A stretch of 64,000 bases of DNA from Acidimicrobiales bacterium. GTDB lineage: Bacteria; Actinomycetota; Acidimicrobiia; Acidimicrobiales; MedAcidi-G1. Position numbers and translations under genes: made by a program. Positions 49,704-57,706 of this stretch are shown piece by piece (position 1 is the first letter of the stretch; each line of letters begins with the position of its first letter). Below the pieces are notes generated by a model, which saw nothing but the letters and a program-made list of their open reading frames with translations, did not search any database and was not told where the DNA came from. The stretch spans positions 1 through 64,000 of the forward strand of contig JAQWOV010000013.1 of NCBI GenBank assembly GCA_029245675.1. Reading direction: 5' to 3'.

Positions 49704-50714
49704 TCATTTCCCCGTTTTTTCAAACTCCTCACGTCGGGCCATGACTTCTTTATCCCGAACGTGAAGCCAATAACAGAGTGCTAAGAAGATGAAAAGAGAT
49801 CCAATGGTCACCAGAGCTGGTCGAAGCCTTACGGCTCCAAGGTCTCTAATCATGATCACCGAAATAACTGGTTTATTTTCGTCCGCCACAGGCCTAGGAG
49901 GTGTTTCTCCAGGGGCTACTTTTTGATGAATTACTTCTTGTAGCTGAACTATGCTGTAGCGCGTTGGATGAGTAAGTTGTGCTGAGCTTGTGATCCATTG
50001 AACGATTCTGTCAAGACGGTTTGGATTATCTTTCAGCGCGTCCTTGCCACCTCGGGTGTAAGCATCAAGCAGTTTAAAATCTGCGCTTGATGAAAAATTC
50101 AAAGAAGGATGCCCTAGAACATCGGCCACAGCTTGGGCTTGAGCATCTCCTGCAAGTGTTGTGGGAAGAAGTTTCCAGCCGTCTAAATCATTTAAACCTG
50201 CACCGGCAGTTACTTTAGGAGCAACTGCCGCTAGCTCTGATCTAGTGACGATTTCGTTCTTTAGCTGAACTGATGCTTGCAATTCAGCCAATTCGGTTTC
50301 AGATAAGTCAGGGTTTTCTTCTGCGCTTGGGAGAGTGTTGTATTCGGCTTGGGCGCGCGAGTCGCTGGAAGCCAAAACCAGTTCATAACCGGATTGCAAA
50401 TCATCTGGGTTTGGTAGCAATCGTGCCTCTAGAAGACCACTTTGCCCGAGGTCACCTACATTAATATCAATTACTTGCCACGATGGACTTTCGCCTTTCC
50501 ATCCTGTTCCATAAATCCACCAAGTGGCAGCGAGAATTGTCATCCATCCAAAAAAAGCTGCAGTTGAGATAAGTGTTCCCAGCCGTGTTCCTGAGTTAGT
50601 GGAGACAATAAGCCAAACTGAACCTAAAAGTACGACTGAACCAGTCGCTACTGTCAAAATTCCCCGAATTTGAGGGTCCCAAGCGATTCCAGCCAATGAA
50701 ATAAGTTCGCTCAT
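49704..50714 (-). CDS. Unknown membrane protein linked to the bc module
   Basis: A 336-residue protein not recognised as a known family. It has two N-terminal hydrophobic segments (about 15-37 and 49-69), a large soluble middle part of about 230 residues rich in Ala/Leu/Asp, and one C-terminal helix (about 300-317) followed by a charged tail. By the positive-inside rule the middle domain may face outward. No heme, iron-sulfur or nucleotide motif is seen. It overlaps the diheme cytochrome c gene by four bases and precedes nuoA. Its place suggests a structural or assembly part of the bc complex or a bc-complex I bridge (inference). Confidence 0.8.
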   Translation of the reverse strand: MSELISLAGIAWDPQIRGILTVATGSVVLLGSVWLIVSTNSGTRLGTLISTAAFFGWMTILAATWWIYGTGWKGESPSWQVIDINVGDLGQSGLLEARLLPNPDDLQSGYELVLASSDSRAQAEYNTLPSAEENPDLSETELAELQASVQLKNEIVTRSELAAVAPKVTAGAGLNDLDGWKLLPTTLAGDAQAQAVADVLGHPSLNFSSSADFKLLDAYTRGGKDALKDNPNRLDRIVQWITSSAQLTHPTRYSIVQLQEVIHQKVAPGETPPRPVADENKPVISVIMIRDLGAVRLRPALVTIGSLFIFLALCYWLHVRDKEVMARREEFEKTGK

Positions 50715-51922
50715 CCAAGACTCCTCTCATACGCAACAATAGCTGCGATCTGTTCAGGGGTATAGATCTGACTATATGTAATTGAGGCCCCAGTTTCTCT
50801 GTCAGTTAAGTCATCATCGATCCTGCCGCCAAACCCTGGCATACCGCCAGTTCCGATACGAGCGTTACCGTAACTTATACCCAATTCGGAACCGCTATGG
50901 ATGAAACTTTCTTGGTCATTTGCGGTCGGGAAATGTGCCGTTACACCATCAAGGCTTGGCCCAACTGCGCCTTTACCAGGTTGCCATCCTGTTAAGACTC
51001 CACTCTCTTCTAGTTTCGGCCATATTGTTAGCAATTCTTCAGTGTTTTCAGCATCCACGGCTCCATAAGAGAACCCTGGGGTATGGCATCGGGCACAACT
51101 ATTTGCACCTTGAGCTGCTGAATTATTGAACAATAATTCTCCATAGTCCAAATAGTTTTCACTTTCTGGTTGAGATGCTTCTTCCAACCAAATTTCTACA
51201 GCTGTATCAATTTCTTCTGACGAAAGTTCAGGATTTGAAGCCGCAACCATAACTCGTGCTCCCACTGCTAACCCAGAATTGACTTCCGTTATTATGTCTT
51301 CCTGATCTAATTGTATTGAACGTAAGTAGACCACTAATTGATGAATTTGTTGTTCGGTAAGCGGGCCACCTCCTGGAAGTCCCCAAGCAGGCATTGGACT
51401 TCCTCCGCGTCCATAGTTCAGTATGTGTGTTACTTCAGATTCATCAAATCTTGAAAGCACGGTGGTAAGTGCGGGCGCTTTCCAGTCAACCTGGGCGACA
51501 AATCCTCCATTGCTATCTGTAAGTGTGTAGGAGGTTAAGCCACCTACACCACCAGGTCCGTGACATCCTGCGCATGCTTCTTCGTATTCTGCAGCTCCGC
51601 GTTTTTCAAAACGTTTCACCCAACCATATTCAGCATTTTCTTGACGGGCAGGTTCCATCAGCCAATACAAAGGAAGAATGATGGATATTGCTGCCAATGT
51701 TACGAGAGACCAACCAAGATGAGAATCGAGTTTGCGTGTTTCGAGTTCATCATCGTCTGCATGTTGCTTACGATTTGCAGCAATTTCAATTTCTGAACCG
51801 ATTTCTTTTTTACCAATACGGAAACTAAAAAGCAGATATACCAAGAATCCGACCGCGACGACAGATGCAATAACTACACCTATTGTTCTCTGGGTGCTTG
51901 CAGCGAGGATCATTTGGGACAT
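50711..51922 (-). CDS. Membrane-bound diheme cytochrome c of the bc complex
   Basis: A 403-residue protein with two hydrophobic segments (about 12-33 and 70-90) and two c-type heme sites, CAGCH at 117-121 and CARCH at 276-280. Each is followed by a plausible Met ligand region (MPAWG near 177; MPGFGG later). It takes the position of QcrC, the cytochrome c subunit that receives electrons from the Rieske centre, and diheme cytochromes c of this kind are usual in actinobacterial bc complexes. It lies 28 bases after the Rieske gene and overlaps the unknown gene by four bases. Confidence 0.88.
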   Translation of the reverse strand: MSQMILAASTQRTIGVVIASVVAVGFLVYLLFSFRIGKKEIGSEIEIAANRKQHADDDELETRKLDSHLGWSLVTLAAISIILPLYWLMEPARQENAEYGWVKRFEKRGAAEYEEACAGCHGPGGVGGLTSYTLTDSNGGFVAQVDWKAPALTTVLSRFDESEVTHILNYGRGGSPMPAWGLPGGGPLTEQQIHQLVVYLRSIQLDQEDIITEVNSGLAVGARVMVAASNPELSSEEIDTAVEIWLEEASQPESENYLDYGELLFNNSAAQGANSCARCHTPGFSYGAVDAENTEELLTIWPKLEESGVLTGWQPGKGAVGPSLDGVTAHFPTANDQESFIHSGSELGISYGNARIGTGGMPGFGGRIDDDLTDRETGASITYSQIYTPEQIAAIVAYERSLG

Positions 51923-51950
51923 TTGGTTTCTAACTTCTCCTTAACAGCGA

Positions 51951-52817
51951 CTAGTGGTCGGCCTGGCCTATGCAGTTGGGTCCTTCAGCTTCTTGACCAG
52001 TTGTATTTACACCGATTGGCGGACCTTGAACAATCATTCCTGTGTTTACAGTTAAAACTCCGTTGTCAACTGAAACTCCGAACCGGTCCATACCTCGGGG
52101 TGCTGGGCCGCCACGTTTTTCTCCAACTTGGTTGTACTGAGACCCATGGCATGGACATTCAAACCATTGGGAAGAAACGCAATTTGGTACTCGACAACCT
52201 AAATGTGGGCATTTCTGGTAGAGAGCTACAACTCCAGCTTCAAACCCTTGATCAACTCCAGCAGTCATACCGGGTAATTCTGCGGGAGAGTAAGTATTAC
52301 GTGCCTTTTCGACAGCATTATTTGGGTAAGCAGTGATCCACATGCGGCCTTCTGGTTTGTAGAGAAAGCCATTATTCGAATCAATTTCAGCCAAAATTTC
52401 AACAATATTTCCAACTTTTATTTTTGCTCCGAATCCGCTTACTCCTTGTGGCCATAGAAAGGCGATACAAGCGCCTCCGAATCCCGATAAACCAAACCCC
52501 ATCATTCCAACAAGGCTGCGGTTAAAGAACTGACGCCGTGTTACTCCAAGAGTTTGGGGATCTGGAGGAACAAATACCTCTTCTGGAGTTGACTCAACTA
52601 CAGGTGCTGGTACTTCGTTGCGTGCGGCAACTGCTGCCGCCTCCACTTCACGCCCACTTGGTTGAGTAGGGATATCTGTTAAAACTGGATTGGATTTATC
52701 TCGTTGTCGAGCCTCTTTTGATAATCCTGTTGCAGCACGATCTCGACGTTTTGAAGCACCTACAAGAAGTACCGTTGAGAGAAGAACAAGAATAATTATG
52801 GCGATAGCAATAGCCAT
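51951..52817 (-). CDS. Rieske [2Fe-2S] protein of the bc complex
   Basis: A 288-residue subunit. The cluster ligands are Cys203 and His205 (CPHLGC) and Cys221 and His224 (CPCHGS), with the stabilising disulfide pair Cys208/Cys223. One hydrophobic segment lies at the extreme N-terminus (1-20). A second membrane anchor (about 100-122) follows a twin-arginine motif RRQFF at 94-98, suggesting Tat-dependent export of the cluster domain. The approximately 70-residue Ala/Pro/Glu linker between the two segments is unusual in length compared with simple one-anchor Rieske proteins, but multi-helix Rieske subunits occur in Actinobacteria. Confidence 0.92.
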   Translation of the reverse strand: MAIAIAIIILVLLSTVLLVGASKRRDRAATGLSKEARQRDKSNPVLTDIPTQPSGREVEAAAVAARNEVPAPVVESTPEEVFVPPDPQTLGVTRRQFFNRSLVGMMGFGLSGFGGACIAFLWPQGVSGFGAKIKVGNIVEILAEIDSNNGFLYKPEGRMWITAYPNNAVEKARNTYSPAELPGMTAGVDQGFEAGVVALYQKCPHLGCRVPNCVSSQWFECPCHGSQYNQVGEKRGGPAPRGMDRFGVSVDNGVLTVNTGMIVQGPPIGVNTTGQEAEGPNCIGQADH

Positions 52818-52863
52818 GGTTATCTCCTTGTTCCTAGGTCAGTGTTAAGCATGTGTTTAGTTC

Positions 52864-53583
52864 TCATAGTTCGAAGAAAAGTCCGGCATCCCAAGGGAAT
52901 ACAAAGTTGAAACCAGGACCACGGAAAAATGATCCAATCATCACTAACACTGCCCAAAACATTAAATGTACTGTCATGAGTGAGATGGCGAATTTACGGT
53001 CTTCTGGTCTTTTTGAAGGGTTTTTATCCATGTAGGGAGCCATGACCAAAAGGATGAGACCCATACCTGGAATTGTTACCCCAGCAACCATCGGGTGGAA
53101 CATCGTCAAGAGTTCTTGGAGCCCAAGAAAGTACCAAGGAGCTTTTGATGGGTTAGGTGTTTTATTAAAATCTGCCAGTTCTAGCAGTGGTGCATTAACA
53201 AAAATTGAGAACAAAAGAGTAAACAATGTAATACCCAGTGCTGCGAGAAACTCAATTACTAGAAGATGCGGCCAGACATGGACTTTATCTACAGGAGTTG
53301 CTTTCGTATCCTGAATAGATCCTGATTTTACGACGGCAAGTAACCGCTGAGTATTACCATCAGGTCCAGTTCCTAAACCTGGATCAGAAGATTCAACAGG
53401 TGCCGATTGATCTGATGCTGCTTTCCCTCGATCAAGAAGGTGCGCTGGAATCTTTTCATCTGTTGAAGAGGCTTCACCAGATGTAGTTGGTGCTTCTGAT
53501 TCCGGAGATGAAGAACTCTCTCCCGCTGCTTTAGCGCGCGCTTCTTCCGCTCGTTTGCGTAGATGTTCAGGTATTTCCGTCAT
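52864..53583 (-). CDS. Cytochrome b C-terminal part (subunit IV-like)
   Basis: A 239-residue protein with three membrane helices (about 105-130, 165-185, 198-220), equivalent to subunit IV of b6f-type complexes, so cytochrome b is split here. The Qo-site motif, PEWY in most enzymes, reads APWY at 148-151, lacking the glutamate. The first 100 residues are a hydrophilic Ser/Glu/Ala extension holding two copies of an IPxHL motif: TEIPEHLRKRAEEAR at 2-16 and KIPAHLLDRGKAA at 44-56. It lies 13 bases after the N-terminal cytochrome b gene. Confidence 0.9.
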   Translation of the reverse strand: MTEIPEHLRKRAEEARAKAAGESSSSPESEAPTTSGEASSTDEKIPAHLLDRGKAASDQSAPVESSDPGLGTGPDGNTQRLLAVVKSGSIQDTKATPVDKVHVWPHLLVIEFLAALGITLFTLLFSIFVNAPLLELADFNKTPNPSKAPWYFLGLQELLTMFHPMVAGVTIPGMGLILLVMAPYMDKNPSKRPEDRKFAISLMTVHLMFWAVLVMIGSFFRGPGFNFVFPWDAGLFFEL

Positions 53584-53596
53584 TTCATACCCCTAC

Positions 53597-54385
53597 CTAC
53601 AGCGGACCTGAAATGCCGCCGTCCTTACGGACGCGCCAGAAATGGATAGCCAGGAAAATTACAAGTACAAAGGGCAACATCAATACGTGTAGTACATACC
53701 ATCGAAGTAATGTATCTGTACCGATTTCTACGCCTCCTAGCAAAACAAAACGGACTTGTTCCCCGAAAACGGGAGTGAACCCCATCATGTTGGTTCCCAC
53801 AGTCACTGCCCAAAGAGCCAACTGATCCCACGGTAGAAGATACCCAGTGAATGAAAGTAGAAGAGTTAACTGCAAGAGCATAACTCCAATAACCCAGTTG
53901 AATTCTCTTGGTGGCTTGTAGGCGCCATGATAGAAAACTCTTGCCATATGTAAGAAAACAGTAAGAACCATGAGGTGAGCTGCCCACCGGTGCATATTTC
54001 TTACTAATAGACCAAAGCCAACTGCGGTTTGAAGGATTTGTATATCGTCCCATGCTTGTGCGGCGGTAGGTCGATAAAAGAACATCAAGAAAATTCCTGT
54101 AACCGTCAGGAGGATGAACAAGAAGAAGCTAAGGCCACCAAGACACAGTGTGTAACTAACCTTTACCGCATGTCGCTTAACTTTGACTGGGTGGAGGTGA
54201 TACATGACGCTATTCATGATCACGTAGGACCTGTTTCTTGGACTATCGCTATATCCCTTGCGGAAAATAGATCCTGGGCGGAAAATCGATGACCAAGCTT
54301 GGGAGTCCTGCATGCGGTCGCCTACTTGGCCAAGCCGCTCTTGAAGCGCTTGCCCTGCAGGCTTTTTACCGTTTTCTTCGCTCAC
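53597..54385 (-). CDS. Cytochrome b N-terminal part (b6-like)
   Basis: A 262-residue, four-helix protein carrying the two b hemes of the quinol oxidoreductase. The heme ligands are His132 and His146 (helix B) and His233 and His248 (helix D); the 14-residue gap between the latter two is the b6 pattern. Cys81 in YTLCLGG aligns with the b6 cysteine that binds heme ci covalently. The IRKQG-like end of b6 is matched by [11 protein letters not shown] at the C-terminus. A cytoplasmic N-terminus of about 75 residues precedes helix A. This differs from the fused cytochrome b of most Actinobacteria. Confidence 0.9.
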   Translation of the reverse strand: MSEENGKKPAGQALQERLGQVGDRMQDSQAWSSIFRPGSIFRKGYSDSPRNRSYVIMNSVMYHLHPVKVKRHAVKVSYTLCLGGLSFFLFILLTVTGIFLMFFYRPTAAQAWDDIQILQTAVGFGLLVRNMHRWAAHLMVLTVFLHMARVFYHGAYKPPREFNWVIGVMLLQLTLLLSFTGYLLPWDQLALWAVTVGTNMMGFTPVFGEQVRFVLLGGVEIGTDTLLRWYVLHVLMLPFVLVIFLAIHFWRVRKDGGISGPL

Positions 54386-54428
54386 CTTTTAACTCTTTCC
54401 CTACACTTAATAAATTTTTAGTTCTTCT

Positions 54429-54845
54429 TTATGCCAGTCTCATCCCATAGCCATATCCATGGCTATTTGTACGTTGATGAGCATCTCCCTCGGCTGAAGG
54501 TTCACCAACACGACCTAAGATAATAACTCCTGTTGGACAACGGTCTACACAAAGTGCACATCGTGTACAAGCATCATCATCAATAGTGAAAATTACATGG
54601 TCACTTGGATCATCACCAGGTTTTTCTGTCCCAATTGACTCTGCAATTGCCTCAGTCTTAACCATGTGAATGCACTTCCATGGGCATATGTCGACACACC
54701 CTTCACACATAATGCATTCAGATTGGTCAATGTGAATAAATTGCTTAGGTTTTACTGCTTTTAGTAACCAATCCGCGTCAACTTCGCGTAAAACATAATC
54801 ATCAATAAACTTTGGGTGGTCTGGGTTTGCGTCAACAGCGCTCAT
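54429..54845 (-). CDS. 2x[4Fe-4S] ferredoxin-like subunit of the bc module
   Basis: A 138-residue soluble protein with two 4Fe-4S motifs: Cys44, 47, 50 and 54 (CIMCEGCVDIC) and Cys93, 96, 99 and 103 (CTRCALCVDRC). An extra Cys58 follows the first set. A 20-residue insert rich in acidic residues separates the motifs, and the tail is His/Gly/Tyr-rich. The 4-base overlap with the upstream membrane protein gene suggests a membrane-docked pair. It may exchange electrons between the quinone pool or cytochrome b and a soluble ferredoxin, or feed the 11-subunit complex I; neither is proven. Confidence 0.87.
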   Translation of the reverse strand: MSAVDANPDHPKFIDDYVLREVDADWLLKAVKPKQFIHIDQSECIMCEGCVDICPWKCIHMVKTEAIAESIGTEKPGDDPSDHVIFTIDDDACTRCALCVDRCPTGVIILGRVGEPSAEGDAHQRTNSHGYGYGMRLA

Positions 54846-55297
54846 GACCCCACTCCGTCTTTAATTAATGGTCTTCCGTATTCTGAAGTTGGTGCTGGTT
54901 CGTTCTTTTCTTGGCCTCTTTGTTGCCAAGCTCTCCACATCACTACATTTCCACCTAAAGCCACGAGATAGATGACTACGGCGACGATGTCACGAATCAG
55001 TTGATAGGTCGTAGTGAAAGGTAATGCCCACTCGACTACTCCTTGTTCTCCTGTCCAAAAGAGTTTTGGTCCGGCGATATATCGATCAGGCCGCCAGTTA
55101 AGTTCGCTGTCTGCCCAAACAAGCCATTGATGAGGGACAACTCCGTAAATCCACCAGAAGATAAAAAATACGTAGGTGGCAAAAAGCATAGCTTCGCCCC
55201 AAGTAAAGACTTTGTCTGCTGGACAGCGTTTTGTATACCAATTAATTCCGAGAGCCAAGAAAGCGGTAACAATGATGGATACGGCAAACGCGACCAT
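54842..55297 (-). CDS. Unknown three-helix membrane protein, first gene of the respiratory run
   Basis: A protein of about 151 residues with hydrophobic segments at about 2-20, 34-54 and 99-124 of the chosen form, and an aromatic-rich stretch (FFIFWWIYGVVPHQW). Not recognised. The frame extends to a TTG at 55321 without a ribosome-binding site; the ATG at 55297 has GGGAG about eleven bases upstream and is preferred, with doubt. The 4-base overlap with the ferredoxin-like gene suggests it is that protein's membrane anchor. Two histidines (one in VPHQW) are too few to argue for heme binding. Confidence 0.78.
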   Translation of the reverse strand: MVAFAVSIIVTAFLALGINWYTKRCPADKVFTWGEAMLFATYVFFIFWWIYGVVPHQWLVWADSELNWRPDRYIAGPKLFWTGEQGVVEWALPFTTTYQLIRDIVAVVIYLVALGGNVVMWRAWQQRGQEKNEPAPTSEYGRPLIKDGVGS

Positions 55298-55603
55298 ATT
55301 ATTTTCAGCTCCCTCAGTCAATTGATGGACTTAGTGAAATATTGCACAAAGTTTATACCAACTAGCGTAACCGACCAATCGTTAACGCGGTGTGCTTCTT
55401 TTAAAGTTCCTACAATATTTTTTTCTAGCACTTAAAATATGGATTCGGCTATACCAGAGAGAGAATCTTCTGATATGAATTTATGTAAATCAATTTTACA
55501 AATCTATGAGTTATTGCACCATTTGTCTTAAGTCCGCCGCTACCCTGCCGAGAGTATTTAGTATTAATGTTTCCGAACCAGATCCGTCGCCTTGGAGGCC
55601 ACG
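55298..55603. promoter_or_regulatory. Divergent intergenic region between bc module and cytochrome c gene
   Basis: About 306 bases, AT-rich, between divergent genes, so it should hold promoters for both. For the minus strand a -10-like TATAAA (55352-55357) is preceded by TTGGTC (55373-55378) at a short 15-base spacing. For the plus strand nothing convincing was found beyond TATTAA-like stretches near 55560. The GGAGG at 55594-55598 is the ribosome-binding site of the plus-strand gene. No operator palindrome was seen. Confidence 0.35.
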
Positions 55604-56344
55604 TTGACTGAAATACCCGAACATCTTCTAAAGCGTTCTAAAGCAGCACGCGGAGAAAAAACTGATTCTCCCGAACCCGCAAAAGAAGAGTCAGCAGCAA
55701 AGGCTGAATCTGAAGTTGTTGAAACAAAGTCAGAAGCTCCGCAAGTTGAATCTCCCCCAGAGCCTAAAGCTCCTTATGTTTCTTCTGCTAATAAACGTAA
55801 AAAGATTCCTTGGTGGGCAGCAAGCACACTTATATTTCTCCCTCTATGGGCGTACGTTTATGTTGGAACCCTTGAACGCCCACCAGAAGAGACATATGGA
55901 CTCCTTGCCGTTGGTGAACAAATTTACTCTGCTCGATGCGCTTCATGTCATGGGGCAAACGGTGGAGGAGGAAGTGGGCCAGCCTTAAATAATGGAGAGT
56001 TGTTGGTAGTTTTCCCTTCAGTGGAAAGCCAATATGACTGGATTGTAAAAGGGTCTGACGGGTATGGCGTGGGTAACACCTACGGTGATCCTGCTGCGGG
56101 AAGAGTAGTGGGAGGCGGTATGCCGGGTTGGGGTGATGTATTAACTGCGGAAGAACTCATCGGTGTAGTTCTCTATGAACGTTCTAATCATGCAGATTCG
56201 GAAGAAGACACCGCTCTTGCAGAAGCAATTGAATATGCCATTGAAGATGGCTCATTAATGCTTCCTGAATACTTCGACCCAATGTCTGCAACAATTGAGA
56301 GTTTGGAATCTTTGATGAGTCCTGTGGCGGACTACAGCGAATAA
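55604..56344 (+). CDS. Membrane-anchored monoheme cytochrome c
   Basis: A 246-residue protein. It has a cytoplasmic Glu/Ala/Pro-rich N-terminus (1-65), one membrane helix (about 69-90) and an outward cytochrome c domain with CASCH at 112-116 and a Met-ligand region GGGMPGWGD near 175. The frame extends to a TTG at 55592, but GGAGG lies five bases before the TTG at 55604, which makes the protein begin MTEIPEHLLKRSKAARG, matching the start of the cytochrome b C-terminal subunit. A likely electron acceptor of the bc complex or a link to an oxidase not in this window. Confidence 0.88.
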   Translation: MTEIPEHLLKRSKAARGEKTDSPEPAKEESAAKAESEVVETKSEAPQVESPPEPKAPYVSSANKRKKIPWWAASTLIFLPLWAYVYVGTLERPPEETYGLLAVGEQIYSARCASCHGANGGGGSGPALNNGELLVVFPSVESQYDWIVKGSDGYGVGNTYGDPAAGRVVGGGMPGWGDVLTAEELIGVVLYERSNHADSEEDTALAEAIEYAIEDGSLMLPEYFDPMSATIESLESLMSPVADYSE

Positions 56345-56391
56345 ATGATTACGCTCTTATAGAGCAAAACAATGAATGTTGAGTCTTTCTA

Positions 56392-57657
56392 ATGGTTAAG
56401 CATGTACACGATCTTCTAGTCATCGGCGGAGGCCCTGCTGGAGCAGCAACTGCCTTTTGGGCTGCTTCTGCTGGGCTTGACACTGTATTTGTTGAGAAAA
56501 AAACTTTTCCACGGGAGAAAACTTGTGGTGATGGCATACCTCCACGCGGCGTTCATCAATTAATTGAAATGGGGCTTGAAGACAAACTCAAGGAATACCA
56601 TCGCTTTCATGGGTTGAGAGCTATCGCTCATGGTAAGACGCTAGAAATGTCATGGCCTGAACACTCAATTTACCCACAGCATGGCTATGTGGTGCGTCGC
56701 TGTGACTTAGATGAGTTTGTAGCTAAAAATGCTGTGTCGGCTGGAGCATCTCTTCATCAAGGAGTAGAAGCCCTACGCCCGATAGAGGGCGAAAATCAGG
56801 CAATCGAGGGTGCTGTAGTACTCGATAAAGAAACAGGATCTGAACGTGAAATACACGCTCGCTATGTAGTAATAGCTGATGGATCAAACTCAAGATTTGG
56901 GAGAGCCCTCGGTGCTTCCCGAGATAAAAGTTTGCCCATGGGTATAGCCATTCGTGGTTATTTTGAAAGCCCACTACATGATGACCCATGGATAGAAAGT
57001 TCCTTGGACATTCAAGACCGCAATGGGAATGCTATGCCAGGTTACGGTTGGATCTTTCCAGTTGGTAACGGAACGATAAATGTAGGGATTGGTTTACTCT
57101 CTACATTTCGAGATTATAAGTCAATTAATACGAGTCATCTTTTTGAAGAATTTGCTTACTCACTTCCTGAATATTGGGGAATCAATCCTGATACTCCTGT
57201 CGCTCCTCCGACCGGAGGCCGACTGCCCATGGCCGGTTCGGTCGGTCCTAAATGTGGCCCAAACTGGCTACTAGTCGGCGACGCTGCGGGATCTATTAAC
57301 CCTTTTAATGGGGAGGGAATTGACTACGCCTACGAAACTGGGAGACTCGCTGCAAGTCTTGTTGTAGGTGCTGTAAACCATAACGATCCAATGATTTTGA
57401 CTAGATACCCAGGAATGCTTGAAGACGAATTTGGCTTATATTTTCGAGTAGCGAGCCTATTTGGAAAAGTCATCGGGAATCCAACGCTCATACGTGAATT
57501 AACTCGCGTTGGTATGCGGTCTAAGCCACTAATGGAATGGGCCTTACGAGTAATGGCAAATCTCATGCGAGATGAAGACAAAGGTTTTGCTGAAACTGCA
57601 TATAGCGCAATTGCAAACATTGTAAGACTCACTCCCGACAAACTCGTTCGCAACTAA
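56392..57657 (+). CDS. Geranylgeranyl reductase-family flavoprotein (menaquinone reductase-like)
   Basis: A 421-residue FAD protein with the dinucleotide motif VIGGGPAGAATAFW (10-23), the family segment FPREKTCGDGIPPRG (near 43-57) and the second FAD motif GDAAGSINPFNGEGIDYA near 292-308. Members reduce double bonds of isoprenoid chains. In mycobacteria the related MenJ partly saturates menaquinone, which would fit this respiratory neighbourhood; reduction of phospholipid or chlorophyll-type chains is an alternative. It is 47 bases after the cytochrome c gene on the same strand. Confidence 0.85.
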   Translation: MVKHVHDLLVIGGGPAGAATAFWAASAGLDTVFVEKKTFPREKTCGDGIPPRGVHQLIEMGLEDKLKEYHRFHGLRAIAHGKTLEMSWPEHSIYPQHGYVVRRCDLDEFVAKNAVSAGASLHQGVEALRPIEGENQAIEGAVVLDKETGSEREIHARYVVIADGSNSRFGRALGASRDKSLPMGIAIRGYFESPLHDDPWIESSLDIQDRNGNAMPGYGWIFPVGNGTINVGIGLLSTFRDYKSINTSHLFEEFAYSLPEYWGINPDTPVAPPTGGRLPMAGSVGPKCGPNWLLVGDAAGSINPFNGEGIDYAYETGRLAASLVVGAVNHNDPMILTRYPGMLEDEFGLYFRVASLFGKVIGNPTLIRELTRVGMRSKPLMEWALRVMANLMRDEDKGFAETAYSAIANIVRLTPDKLVRN

Positions 57658-57706
57658 ATTGCGAAATAACGCCTAAATCCTTTATAAGTAGGGAAGAATA
57701 GAAGAT

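Noticed and set aside
51951-52817. Rieske gene as a ring-hydroxylating dioxygenase ferredoxin component
   Set aside because: The twin-arginine membrane anchor, the disulfide-type Rieske box and the cytochrome b neighbours identify a bc-complex subunit.
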